Assembly: GCA_036389135.1 (NCBI GenBank)
Contig: DASVQP010000019.1
Span: 178,571-242,570 of the forward strand
Source of the DNA: Longimicrobium sp.
Lineage (GTDB): Bacteria; Gemmatimonadota; Gemmatimonadetes; Longimicrobiales; Longimicrobiaceae
Reading direction: 5' to 3'
DNA length: 64,000 nucleotides
The position numbers were made by a program, and so were the translations under genes. Under the pieces are notes generated by a model. It was not told the origin of the DNA and did not search any database. It was given only the letters and a program-made list of their open reading frames with translations. Below, in pieces: positions 28,304 to 36,702 of this stretch (positions within the stretch are counted from its first letter, which is position 1; every line of letters begins with the position of its first letter).

Positions 28304-29464
28304 TTACGGTGAGAACTCGAACACGGGGGCGACCTCTTCGCGAAAAACGACCACCCCGTCGAAGTGGGTGGACCAGTCGGCCGACGTGAACCCGCCAAAG
28401 AGCCGCGACGGTGCGCTGCCGATCCGGCGCAGCGCTCGCCGGTCGAGATAGGCCGAGGCAGCGCGCGTGCCGAGCGCACGGGCTTCCAACGAGCCCGGCG
28501 GCGCCTCCGGAAGCGCCTCGCTGGGCATTCGCGCCCTGGACGACCGCCCCGCGAGCGCGCTGAAGCCGATGACGGCAACGCGATCGCCCCACCGCTCGGC
28601 CAGCCAGGCGCCGAGCGGCTTGTGGGTCAGGCTCCCCTGCCGGCGTGCCGCGTGCACCGTCGCCGTCCAGACGATCCACTTGCTGCCGCGGGGCATGCGC
28701 CCGCTCTGCCAGACGAAGTTGCGGTACATCACCTCGTCACGGTTGCGCGCTTCGGCCGGGGCGAGCTGGCGGTGGAAGTAGCCGGCCAGGTTCTCGGCCA
28801 TCACCTGCTCGGGCGTGCCGGTGCGGCGCATGGCGAGGGCGTCCGCGGCGGCGCGCGCGCAGCGGTGGAGGCGCACGCGCTCCGGCTCGTCGAACGGGTG
28901 CGCCGCGTCGTAGCGCCAGTACAGGTTCCTGGTGACCGCCTGCTCGCACTCGGCGCCTGACGATGCGGCCACCAGGCCCGGCAGCGTGGCGCGTGCGTAC
29001 TCCGACGTCGCGCTCACCTGGTCGTCCAGACCGCCCAGCACCAGCGTGCCCGCGGCCGCGCGCCGGAACATCCACCGGCGCCAGTCCGCCAGCTCGCGCG
29101 TCCACCAGAAGCGGCCGATCGCATTGTCGACCTGCAGCGGCGTGGCCCGGCGCTGCGCCGCCGCCTGCTGTAAGCCGATGAAGTCGTAGATGGCTGCTTC
29201 AAAGAGCACCGCGTCGAAGCCGCACCGCTCGATCAGCCGCTGCGCGATGCGCGCCTTTGCCTGGAACCCGCGCGCCTCGCCGTGGCTGGGCAGCTCCCCC
29301 AGCACGACGATCTGCTTGTGGCATACCGCCTCCACCACGCGTGCCTCCGGCGTGGACGATGCGCCCGACTGCGCCGAGGCTGGCGCCACGAACAGGCATT
29401 GCAGCGCCAGCAGCGCGAGGAGTCGCCGTGTGTGCCAGGTGCGGATCGGTTTGGTGGGTGGCAT
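28304..29464 (-). CDS. Secreted erythromycin-esterase-like protein
   Basis: 386 residues with a signal peptide (LLALLALQCLFVAPASAQ). Features of the Ere/succinoglycan-biosynthesis superfamily: IVVLGELPSHGEARGFQAKA with the conserved Glu and His near residue 55, FEAAIYDFIGLQ, MYRNFVWQSGRM and WIVWTATVHAARRQG with another conserved His. The known enzymes hydrolyse the macrolide lactone in the cytoplasm; here export argues for a different ester or ring substrate. Resistance should not be assumed. The C-terminal 40 residues (GFTSADWSTHFDGVVVFREEV) are family-typical. Confidence 0.72.
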   Translation of the reverse strand: MPPTKPIRTWHTRRLLALLALQCLFVAPASAQSGASSTPEARVVEAVCHKQIVVLGELPSHGEARGFQAKARIAQRLIERCGFDAVLFEAAIYDFIGLQQAAAQRRATPLQVDNAIGRFWWTRELADWRRWMFRRAAAGTLVLGGLDDQVSATSEYARATLPGLVAASSGAECEQAVTRNLYWRYDAAHPFDEPERVRLHRCARAAADALAMRRTGTPEQVMAENLAGYFHRQLAPAEARNRDEVMYRNFVWQSGRMPRGSKWIVWTATVHAARRQGSLTHKPLGAWLAERWGDRVAVIGFSALAGRSSRARMPSEALPEAPPGSLEARALGTRAASAYLDRRALRRIGSAPSRLFGGFTSADWSTHFDGVVVFREEVAPVFEFSP

Positions 29465-29790
29465 CGAGTTACGCTAAGTGCGTGGGTGCGTGACGTTCAT
29501 CATCCAGGTTCCGGGCACGCGGGCTCGCATCGGATATGCCGCGCCGGCGAGATATGACGAACGTGAGGTGCAGCGTCTGACATCCCACCGGTTGCGAGAG
29601 CCCGTACCCCGGTTATCATGTTCCTGCTCCCCAGGGCGCCGACGCACAGCGCCGAGCACAAGGAAGTGGGTGCCTTTGCCCCTGAAGCAGTGAGGAATCC
29701 GCCGATGCCGGACGGGTACAAGCGATCCATGGAGCGCCGGATCGCATGGGAGGAGGCGCGGTCGCCCGGCTTCCCCGGTCTCGCGACGTG
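29465..29790. other. Spacer with no feature recognised
   Basis: 326 bp between the divergent Ere-like and lipoprotein genes. I see no gene, hairpin or promoter I can defend. Confidence 0.5.
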
Positions 29791-30321
29791 ATGGGGATGT
29801 GGCCGAGGCCGTCGCCGTTCACGCTTGTGCAGCACGGCATCGCACTTCTGCTGGCGGCGGCCGCCTGCGATCAGCCGCGGAGGGGCCCCGCAACGGTCGA
29901 AGCGCCGCGGGCGGCAGAGCCACGCCCTGCGTCGTTCGTAACGGTGTTGAACCGGCCCGACGAGCGGACGCTGCGCATCCGGCTGAGCGCCCCGGCCGGC
30001 CATCCGCTCTACCTGGACAACTGCAATGGCGCGTTCCCCTGGGGGCTGGAGCATCGCCCTGAGGGTGTTTGGACCAGCGCCTGGATCGTGGCCACCGACG
30101 CCTGCCACTCTCCGCCGATCGTGATCCCGCCGGGCGAGACCCGCACGTTCCAGGCGGGAATCGGCGTGGGGGAGCACATCGAGGAGGGCACCTACCGTGT
30201 AATCGTCTACGGCCTGCGTACCGGCCCCTCCACCCCCGAGCGCGCGGCAAGGACGGAGGTTCCACACGGGATGCGCGTGTCCGAGCCGTTCCCCTTGGGC
30301 CCGCTCACCGGACCGCGCTGA
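29791..30321 (+). CDS. Hypothetical lipoprotein
   Basis: 176 residues from ATG 29791 (MGMWPRPSPFTLVQHGIALLLAAAAC), lipobox AAAAC. The mature part is a beta-sandwich-like domain: TLRIRLSAPAGHPLYLDNCNGAFPW, TSAWIVATDACHSPP with paired cysteines, then IPPGETRTFQAGIGVG and GTYRVIVYGL. The pattern resembles intracellular proteinase inhibitor (BsuPI) or immunoglobulin-like accessory domains, but the match is weak. A second ATG two codons on is equally possible. Convergent with the RES toxin gene. Confidence 0.6.
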   Translation: MGMWPRPSPFTLVQHGIALLLAAAACDQPRRGPATVEAPRAAEPRPASFVTVLNRPDERTLRIRLSAPAGHPLYLDNCNGAFPWGLEHRPEGVWTSAWIVATDACHSPPIVIPPGETRTFQAGIGVGEHIEEGTYRVIVYGLRTGPSTPERAARTEVPHGMRVSEPFPLGPLTGPR

Positions 30322-30399
30322 GCAGCCCCGGAAGTGCACGGAAGCCGCCGCGAGATGCACGCGGGGGCTCCGTCTGATAGCAGCCAATACTCACCCGTC

Positions 30400-30885
30400 T
30401 CAGTTGTCGCCCAGACTCACGCCACCAAGCGACATGAGCCGCGGATCGAACTCGAACGGCTGCCGGTGCACGACCCGAATGCGCGCCGCGTCAGGGTGGT
30501 TCGGGTTGAGGATCGCGTTGTACTCGTCTGGCACGACGGCGGACGGCACCCAGAGCACCGCCTCATTCATCCCGCGCAGCCACTCGTCACCGGCGTCCAG
30601 GCAGAACGACGATCCGATCGCCCTCCAGTCGGCCGGGAAGGTGTCAGCGGCGAGAGTCTCGCTTGGGATGTCGTCCGGTATCTCAACCGTGAAGAGCTGG
30701 GGATCGCGTGGTACGCGCCGCGGCTGAAGGTGAACCAGCATTTCCAGGACCGACAGGGCTCGGCTGCTCGCGGTGTACACCGCCGGGAGTCCCGGACGAT
30801 TCCACCGTCCGCCGTAGAGCCGAGCGCCCTCACCGCTCAGGTCGCCGTACGGGGAGCGTGCGATCCGATACGACCGAGCGGGCAT
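30400..30885 (-). CDS. RES-domain toxin
   Basis: 161 residues from the ATG at 30885. RES-domain hallmarks are the N-terminal YRIARSPYGDLSGEGARLYGGRWNRPGLPAVYTA in parts, with the R...GGRWN core, the helix SSRALSVLEMLVHL, and VVPDEYNAILNPNHPDAARI. Active members hydrolyse NAD+, halting growth. The Arg, Tyr and Ser expected in the pocket are present. The start overlaps the antitoxin stop by one base (TGATG), so both are translated together. It follows the antitoxin gene on one transcript. Confidence 0.87.
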   Translation of the reverse strand: MPARSYRIARSPYGDLSGEGARLYGGRWNRPGLPAVYTASSRALSVLEMLVHLQPRRVPRDPQLFTVEIPDDIPSETLAADTFPADWRAIGSSFCLDAGDEWLRGMNEAVLWVPSAVVPDEYNAILNPNHPDAARIRVVHRQPFEFDPRLMSLGGVSLGDN

Positions 30886-31316
30886 CAGGTAAAGATGCCG
30901 TGATCGATCCGTCCCAGGATCTGCTCCACGAGCACGGCCCCCTCGCCCGTGCGCAGCAGTGAGAGCGGCGTCGCACCGCCCAGTGCCCCGTTCGGGTCCC
31001 GCAGCCACCCCCGAGCGTCGTCCTCATCTCCAAAAGTCTCGAATGCGCGCGCGCTGACCCGGACGATCCGCGCCAGACGGTCCGATTCCTCCAGCGTCAG
31101 GTGCTGCTCCCGCTGCTTCCTGTGCGACAGGGTGCGGCGCGGGATGACGAGGTCCTCCGCCTCCTCACGGCTGAGGACACCCGCCTCGATCACCGCATCG
31201 ACACTCTGCGTCGGGAAGCCGCTTTCGAGAACCCCCACCCACTCGAGCGGCGTCTTCACCCTGGTGCCGACCACGGCAGAGCCCCCGAGCATTTCCATAT
31301 ACGTCATCACCGCCAT
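30885..31316 (-). CDS. Xre/MbcA/ParS-type antitoxin (DUF2384)
   Basis: 143 residues from ATG 31316, which has AGGAGG just upstream; a second ATG three codons on is less well spaced. The N-terminal helices (EWVGVLESGFPTQSVDAVIEAGVLSREEAEDLVIPRRTLSHRKQR in parts) form an Xre-like DNA-binding region; the C-terminal half (LARIVRVSARAFETFGDEDDARGWLRDPNGALGGATPLSLLRT) is the DUF2384 toxin-binding domain, ending GEGAVLVEQILGRIDHGIF. It pairs with the RES toxin, covers its active site in known systems, and probably represses the operator at 31345-31376. Confidence 0.87.
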   Translation of the reverse strand: MAVMTYMEMLGGSAVVGTRVKTPLEWVGVLESGFPTQSVDAVIEAGVLSREEAEDLVIPRRTLSHRKQREQHLTLEESDRLARIVRVSARAFETFGDEDDARGWLRDPNGALGGATPLSLLRTGEGAVLVEQILGRIDHGIFT

Positions 31317-31344
31317 CGCCCCTCCTAGTTGGCAAACCTGCTCA

Positions 31345-31376
31345 ACTATCGCGGCATCTTGCCCGCTTTGCAAGAT
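31345..31376 (-). promoter_or_regulatory. Promoter and overlapping operator of the RES/Xre pair
   Basis: On the minus strand, TTGCAA (31368-31373) and GATAGT (31345-31350) are 17 bp apart, a fair sigma-70 layout. A perfect inverted repeat, ATCTTGC (31356-31362) with GCAAGAT (31370-31376), overlaps the -35 and spacer, ideal for repression by the antitoxin. Confidence 0.6.
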
Positions 31377-31413
31377 AAGGCTCCGCTCCGTGGCCCGATA
31401 AACGTGAGGGCCC

Positions 31414-32433
31414 TTACACCGCCAGCCCATCCGCGATGGCGGCGATCTCTTCGGCCTCGCGCCAGGCGGCTTTCAGGGCGTGCAGCTCGCCCTCCAGCGC
31501 GCGGCGCTCCTGCTCTTCGTGAAGGGCCATCTCCAGCGCCAGGGAGCCGGGAGCGTCCAGCTTCTTCGCGTTGAAGGGCCGGTCGCGCCGCTCTCCGCGC
31601 AGCCAGCCGGCGACCTCGCGCAGTTTCCGGCGGCGGAAGCCGAAATCGGGGACGTTCAGACCAACCAGCCGGGCCGCGGTCGTGCGCAGGTACTCTTCGG
31701 ACGAGCCGGTCTCCGTCAGCTTTCCCAGCGATTGCTCCACCCTGGACGCGGATGCGCCGCTCGAGTTCGCGTCCAGGACGGCGCGGGAGAGCACGCGCCG
31801 CGCGTTCTCGCCGCGAAGGAGGAGCGAGGGGACGTGCCAGTGCTTGCCGTCGCGCTCGGCGGGAAGGATGCCCGGGATGTGGAGCGCGAGGTCGCCGTCG
31901 TCGTCCGGCTGGAGCCAGGAGCGGGAGAGATCGCTGCGGCGGATGATGATGGGCTGGCCGGCCGGGGAGCGCTCGGCCGGGATCCGGTGCACCACCTGGA
32001 GCCCCCTTGCCACTTGCGCCCCCATGACGCCCAGGTACACCCAGGGAGCGGCGAGCCCGGCCGCGTGCACCACCAGCGAGGCCGCCGTGTTCGTCCAGCG
32101 CCGGCGCTGGAGCTCGCGGCCATACCTCCACGCCGCGACCTCGCCCGCGAGCGCCCTGCCCACGCGGATCAGCTGCGTACCGTCGGAAAGGCGCGCCAGC
32201 CCCACGTTCTCAGACTGCACGCGCAGCCGCGCATCCACAAAGGATCGCTCCGCCGCCTCCACCGGCTCCCAGCGCTCCTCCAGCGGCGCCAGGTTCCAGC
32301 GCGCGCACTTCGGGCAGACGGCCCACAGCCGCCCGCGCGCCGCATCGAACGCGATCGTGCGCCCGACGGGGAACCCCTCGACGGCCTCGTTCTGGCCCAG
32401 ATCGGCCGTGCAGTAGATGCAGGTGCGGTACAC
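31414..32433 (-). CDS. Zinc-ribbon protein of unknown function
   Basis: 339 residues beginning MYRTCIYCTADLG, with a second pair in VCPKCARWN: a C-x2-C...C-x2-C zinc ribbon in the first 45 residues. The rest has no motif I know; there is a weakly hydrophobic stretch (AASLVVHAAGLAAPWVYLGVMG) near residue 120, and the C-terminus is a long charged helix (ALEMALHEEQERRALEGELHALKAAWREAEEI) that may be a coiled coil. It lies directly downstream (22 nt) of the decayed recF end, so it may once have followed recF. Confidence 0.6.
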   Translation of the reverse strand: MYRTCIYCTADLGQNEAVEGFPVGRTIAFDAARGRLWAVCPKCARWNLAPLEERWEPVEAAERSFVDARLRVQSENVGLARLSDGTQLIRVGRALAGEVAAWRYGRELQRRRWTNTAASLVVHAAGLAAPWVYLGVMGAQVARGLQVVHRIPAERSPAGQPIIIRRSDLSRSWLQPDDDGDLALHIPGILPAERDGKHWHVPSLLLRGENARRVLSRAVLDANSSGASASRVEQSLGKLTETGSSEEYLRTTAARLVGLNVPDFGFRRRKLREVAGWLRGERRDRPFNAKKLDAPGSLALEMALHEEQERRALEGELHALKAAWREAEEIAAIADGLAV

Positions 32434-32454
32434 GGGCGTGCGGTGGGTGGCGGT

Positions 32455-32554
32455 TCAGAGGGGTGGGACCACGCCGTTATTGCCCGGCGCGGGAGGGCGT
32501 CGCCGTGGGCGTGGAAGTCGGCCGGCTGCGGGGGTGAGGATCACTGGCCGCGGC
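32455..32554 (-). pseudogene. Decayed duplicate of the recF 3' end
   Basis: This 100-bp segment aligns with the last about 105 bp of intact recF (35563-35665), same strand, including the stop. One ungapped block (32499-32527 against 35611-35639) matches at 25 of 29 bases, and GGTGAGGATCAC is shared nearby. Its frame still reads PVILT and ends NNGVVPPL, against PVILT-like VILTSPKP and RNGVVSPL in RecF. No other part of recF is present. Confidence 0.8.
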
Positions 32555-32926
32555 CCCGCCTGCTGGATGACAGCGACCAAAGTTTTCACCGTTATGAGCC
32601 AAATTTCGAACTCCCCGTTCCTATGATGCTGGTGGAGCGCACGTTTGGGCAAGACTTCACACCCGACGCCGGACACATCAAGACTGTCTCCAGGTGATTG
32701 ATCGTCACAGTAAAAAGAAACCCTAGCCATGTTTTGCCCCTGCTACCGTAGCACATTGCGAAACTCGCTCTCAGCGGCGCAACTTGGTAACGGGTAAGGA
32801 GTTGCGGCGATAACAGGCACCCTTCTTTTCGTACCGGCATGGAGACGGAGGCGTCAATGTCTTGCCCTGAACTAAGGTTGTGCATACCATTCGAATGACC
32901 TTGCACCCACCTGCGCCCCTCCCCGG
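32555..32926. other. AT-richer spacer before the cytochrome gene
   Basis: 372 bp with visibly lower GC than all neighbours (runs such as AAAGTTTTCACCGTTATG and GTAAAAAGAAACC). No gene. It looks foreign and contains the candidate promoter at 32862-32890. Confidence 0.55.
32862..32890 (+). promoter_or_regulatory. Candidate sigma-70 promoter
   Basis: TTGCCC (32862-32867) and TACCAT (32885-32890) with a 17-bp spacer, about 37 bp ahead of the TTG start of the cytochrome gene. Judged by pattern alone. Confidence 0.35.
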
Positions 32927-34309
32927 TTGTCCTTTAAAGTCACGCGTTTCCAATCCTGGTGTCTGCTGTTGGCGCTCGCCGGCGCCGCGGGGGGCATCGC
33001 GAGTGCCTACCGGCCCAGCCCCCACGCACCCGCGCGGCACCCCACCGGGAGCTGGGGACGCATCCAGTCGCAGATCCTGGACGGCCGCTGCACGACATGC
33101 CATACCGCGAACGGTTCGGCCGTGGCGCAATCGGGCCTGGTGCTGGACGGCGACGCGGCGTACGAGCAGCTCGTGGGAGCGAAGCCACGCGGCACCGCGG
33201 CCCGTGCCGACGGGCTGCTGCGCGTGCTGGCGGGAAGGCCCGAGCGCAGCCTGCTTCACCACAAGCTGGTGTGGAACGCCGGCCATCACGCGCACGGCTA
33301 CGGCGCCCCGATGCCGCTGGGCGGCGAGCCGCTCAGCCGCGGAGAGGTGGAGTTCGTGCGCCGCTGGATCGCGGCGGGGGCTCCGCGCGTGGGCGAGGTC
33401 GCGGACACCCTCCTGCTCCGCGACCATACTCCGCAGGGTACGACGCGCTGGAGCCCGCTCGCTCCCCCCGCGCGGGGCGTGCAGCTTCGCATCGCGCCCT
33501 TCCAGGTGTGGCAGACCGCGGAGCGCGAGATCTTTGTGCGCCGTCGCGTGGGGAACCGCGAGCCGCTGTACGTCAACCGCGTGGAGGTCCAGATGCGCAC
33601 CGGCAGCCACCACGTCCTGGTGCACACGTTTCGAGACGAGGCCGCGGTGCTTCCCCCGTTCGGCGTCGTGCGTGACCTGCGCGCGCCCGCGGAAGCCGGG
33701 GTCACGACGAGGGCGGCGTACGGCGTGAACCGCGTGCTGTTCGGCCGGACGATGGCGAACCACGTTTTCTTCACCGGCTCGATGGCGCCCTATACGGACA
33801 TCCGCTTCCCGGCGGGGGTGGCGCTCCGCCTTCCCGCGGGCGCGACGGTGGACCTGAACACGCACTACACGCGCGCCACCCGCCCTGGCTCGGTGGGCGA
33901 AGCCCAGATAAACCTGCACGAGGTCGATTCCGCCCGGGTGCGTCACGTGGCACGCGTCATCGACTGGCAGAACCGCGACCTGGCGCTCCCGCCGCGCCAA
34001 CGCACCACCGTGTCGAAGACCTTCATCACGCCCACCGCCATGCGCGTGTTCATGCTCACCTCGCACATGCACAAGCGCGGCGAGCGGTTCGTGATCCGCG
34101 TTCGTGGAGGGGCACGCGACGGTGAAGAAGTCTATCGCAACGAGACGTGGGCCCATCCCGCGATCACCAGCTACGAAGTGCCCATCTCGCTCGCGCCCGG
34201 CGAAGGGCTCACGTCGGAGATCACGTACAACAACGATACCGACCGCACGATCCGGCTCGGCATGACCTCCGAGGACGAAATGGGGATCATCTTTGGCTAC
34301 TGGTACTGA
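32927..34309 (+). CDS. Cytochrome c / copper type II monooxygenase-like protein
   Basis: 460 residues. The start is a TTG at 32927, giving a Sec signal (WCLLLALAGAAGGIASA). Residues 50-150 form a short cytochrome-c-like domain with the heme motif GRCTTCHTANG and a distal Met candidate in YGAPMPLGGE. The C-terminal 260 residues resemble the peptidylglycine alpha-hydroxylating monooxygenase fold: HHVLVHTFRDE, LNTHYTRAT, and SHMHKRGERF supply possible copper ligands. Such proteins exist in Planctomycetes and Gemmatimonadota; their substrates are unknown. It is followed after 55 nt by a glycosyltransferase, and both lie between the two recF ends. Confidence 0.75.
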   Translation: MSFKVTRFQSWCLLLALAGAAGGIASAYRPSPHAPARHPTGSWGRIQSQILDGRCTTCHTANGSAVAQSGLVLDGDAAYEQLVGAKPRGTAARADGLLRVLAGRPERSLLHHKLVWNAGHHAHGYGAPMPLGGEPLSRGEVEFVRRWIAAGAPRVGEVADTLLLRDHTPQGTTRWSPLAPPARGVQLRIAPFQVWQTAEREIFVRRRVGNREPLYVNRVEVQMRTGSHHVLVHTFRDEAAVLPPFGVVRDLRAPAEAGVTTRAAYGVNRVLFGRTMANHVFFTGSMAPYTDIRFPAGVALRLPAGATVDLNTHYTRATRPGSVGEAQINLHEVDSARVRHVARVIDWQNRDLALPPRQRTTVSKTFITPTAMRVFMLTSHMHKRGERFVIRVRGGARDGEEVYRNETWAHPAITSYEVPISLAPGEGLTSEITYNNDTDRTIRLGMTSEDEMGIIFGYWY

Positions 34310-34364
34310 GCTTCCGCGGAGGCGCGCCGCGCTTCGCCCCGCGCGCGCGGCGTCCGGGGCGCGG

Positions 34365-35591
34365 ATGAGGATCATGCACGTGATCCCCACCGTGGGTGTG
34401 GGCGGTGCCGAGCAGGTCACCCTCTCGCTGGCGCAGCACGCGGCGGCCGCCGGGCACGACGTCTCGCTCGTGGTGAGCTTCCGCGTGGACGCGCCCTGCC
34501 GCGAGGCCGAAAGCCTCCACCCGGGCGTGCGGGTGGAGTACGTGAACGCCGCTGCCGGGTTCGTCCTGCTCCGCTACGTGCGCGCGCTCGGCTGGGCGTG
34601 GCGCAACCGGTCTCGCCTGGCCGGGCTGGACGTGGTGCACGGGCACCTCACCTACGGGGCGTTCGTGTGCCTCGCGATACGGACGGTGCTCGGGCTGCGC
34701 TCCAGGCGTCCAACGCTGGTGAACACCTGGCACGGGGTGGGGGGCGTGACGGGGTGGAAGCGGTGGGCCAACGCGCGCCTGGCCGCCTGCGCGGACGGGC
34801 TGGCGCTGGTGGCGAGCGAACCGTTCTGGGAGCGGTTCCGCGCGACGCACCGGGCTCTCCACGTCCGCACGATCTTCAACGGAAGCGCAAGGAGGACCGA
34901 ACCGGTTTCCCCCGCAGCGCGGGCCGCGTACCGCGGGCAGCTCGGGATTCCCGAAGAGTGCCCGCTGGTGGTGGGTACGGTCAGCCGGCTGCACGCGGAG
35001 CGCCGGCCCTGGCTGTTCGTGGAGGTCGCCGCCCGCATCGCGGCCATCCTGGGCGACCGGGTGCACTTCGTACTGGCGGGGGACGGGCCGCACGCCGCCC
35101 AGGTGCACGCGTCCATCGCCTCGCACGGCCTGCAGGGCCGGGTGCACGTGACCGGACCGCTGGAATCGCCGAGCCTTCCGCTCTCCGTCATGAGCCTGTA
35201 CCTCACGGCATCCGCGGGCTCCATGCCCGGCATCGCCGCGCTGGAGGCGGTGCTCGCGGGGGTGCCGGCGCTCGCGTTCCAGGCGGTTCCGGGGTACGAG
35301 GCCACGCCCGCGGACTGGATCTGGTCCACCCACGAGCCTCACGCACTCGCGCAGAAAGCGGCGGTGCTGTTGAGGGATCCGGATGCGATGCGGGCGCTTG
35401 GAGCCCGCCAGGAGCAGCACGCACGGGCGAACCACTCCGTGCAGATCATGGCGGAGGCGTACTACGACTTCTACAGCGCCACCGTAGCGGCACGGAGTGG
35501 AGCGTGGTCCCTGCGCCCCTCTCTGGCGGGATCTTCGCCGGACGGCGGCGCTCGCGAGGGTGTCAGAGCGGCGACACCACTCCGTTCCTGA
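34365..35591 (+). CDS. GT4-family glycosyltransferase
   Basis: 408 residues from ATG 34365. The N-terminal Rossmann half begins MRIMHVIPTVGVGGAEQVTL, the usual GGAE donor loop of GT4 enzymes; the C-terminal half has VVGTVSRLHAERRPWLFVE, VLAGDGPHAAQV and the nucleotide-sugar site TASAGSMPGIAALEAVLAGVP, in which the common E-x7-E is partly kept. It transfers a sugar to a lipid or polysaccharide acceptor at the membrane. The last 29 bp run into the 3' end of recF on the opposite strand, and the final about 30 residues look non-native, produced when the gene was placed here. Confidence 0.85.
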   Translation: MRIMHVIPTVGVGGAEQVTLSLAQHAAAAGHDVSLVVSFRVDAPCREAESLHPGVRVEYVNAAAGFVLLRYVRALGWAWRNRSRLAGLDVVHGHLTYGAFVCLAIRTVLGLRSRRPTLVNTWHGVGGVTGWKRWANARLAACADGLALVASEPFWERFRATHRALHVRTIFNGSARRTEPVSPAARAAYRGQLGIPEECPLVVGTVSRLHAERRPWLFVEVAARIAAILGDRVHFVLAGDGPHAAQVHASIASHGLQGRVHVTGPLESPSLPLSVMSLYLTASAGSMPGIAALEAVLAGVPALAFQAVPGYEATPADWIWSTHEPHALAQKAAVLLRDPDAMRALGARQEQHARANHSVQIMAEAYYDFYSATVAARSGAWSLRPSLAGSSPDGGAREGVRAATPLRS

Positions 35592-36690
35592 TGGTCCAGC
35601 GCGGCAGGGTGTCGCCGTGCACGTGGAAGTCGGTGGGCTTGGGGGAGGTGAGGATCACCTGGCCGCCCTCCTCGCTCTCGATCCAGTCCACGATGCGCTG
35701 AGAGCGGCCGGGGTCGAGCTCGGCGAAGACGTCGTCCAGCAGGATGACGGACTCGCGGCCGCGCGTCTCGCGGATCGTCTCCGCCTCCACCATGCGCAGC
35801 GCGATGGCGGCGGTGCGCTGCTGCCCTCCCGAGCCGTAGGTGCGCAGCTCCAGCAGCGTGCCATCCGCCGCGTGCGTGGCGAAGCGCAGGTCGTCGCGGT
35901 GCGGGCCGGCCAGCGTCATCCCGCGGCGCTGCTCGCGCTCGGCCACGCGCTCCAGCTTCTCGCGGAACGCCGCCGCGATGCCGGCGACGGTGGGCGTATC
36001 CTCCCCCAGATCTACGGAGGGGACAAGGGCGAGCGTGCCGGGCTGCCCGCCGGCGACGCGGGCGTAGTGCGCGGCGAAGCTGGCGGCCCGGTCCGCCACC
36101 CAGCGGGCGCGCGCCTCCAGCACGCGGCTCCCGGCGGCGACCAGCGGGTCGTTCCACGCCTCCACCAGCGCGGGCGGGCTCGCCTGGCGAAGCAGGGTGT
36201 TGCGCTGAAAGAGCGCCTGCCGGTACCGCTGGAGCGCGCCCAGGTAGCCCGGCTCCGCCAGCGACAGCACGATGTCCAGGAAGCGCCTCCGCTCCCCCGG
36301 CCCGCCGGCGACGATCTCCACGTCGGACGGCGAAAAGATCACGGCGCCCACCTTTCCGAGCGCATCCCCCAGCCGCTCCGGCTCGGCGCCGCCGACGGTC
36401 ACCTTCTTCTTCTTGCGGCGGCGCTCGAAGGCGGCGGCCAGGGTGCGCTCGCTCCCCTCGTCGCCGCGCAGCGTGCCCTCCACGCGGAACACCTCCTCGC
36501 CGAAGCGCACGAGCTGCTCGTCCGGCGCGCCGCGAAAGGAGCGAAAGATCTCCAGGTAGTAGACGGCCTCCAGCAGGTTCGTCTTCCCCTGCCCGTTGTC
36601 GCCCACGATGGCGACTCCCTGCGGCGGGATTTCGAGCACCTGCTCCGCGAAGTTGCGGTAGTTGCGGAGGTGGAGGCGGGCGAGGTGCAT
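35563..36690 (-). CDS. recF: DNA replication and repair protein RecF
   Basis: 375 residues from ATG 36690 (MHLARLHLRNYRNFAEQ). Walker A is GDNGQGKTN at residues 30-38; the signature region reads TYGSGGQQRTAAIALRM, and Walker B is VILLDDVFAELDPGRSQ. RecF is an SMC-like ATPase that loads RecA at gaps with RecO and RecR. The usual dnaN neighbour is not here: upstream is a repeat-filled spacer and ogt. A longer start at 36732 is possible but lacks conservation. The 3' end has a diverged partial copy at 32455. Confidence 0.95.
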   Translation of the reverse strand: MHLARLHLRNYRNFAEQVLEIPPQGVAIVGDNGQGKTNLLEAVYYLEIFRSFRGAPDEQLVRFGEEVFRVEGTLRGDEGSERTLAAAFERRRKKKKVTVGGAEPERLGDALGKVGAVIFSPSDVEIVAGGPGERRRFLDIVLSLAEPGYLGALQRYRQALFQRNTLLRQASPPALVEAWNDPLVAAGSRVLEARARWVADRAASFAAHYARVAGGQPGTLALVPSVDLGEDTPTVAGIAAAFREKLERVAEREQRRGMTLAGPHRDDLRFATHAADGTLLELRTYGSGGQQRTAAIALRMVEAETIRETRGRESVILLDDVFAELDPGRSQRIVDWIESEEGGQVILTSPKPTDFHVHGDTLPRWTIRNGVVSPL

Positions 36691-36702
36691 GATTGGGCGG
36701 TG

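Noticed and set aside
30322..30399. Terminator between the lipoprotein and RES genes
   Set aside because: AGCCCC and GGGGCT could pair, but the intervening sequence is long and poorly structured; too weak to list.
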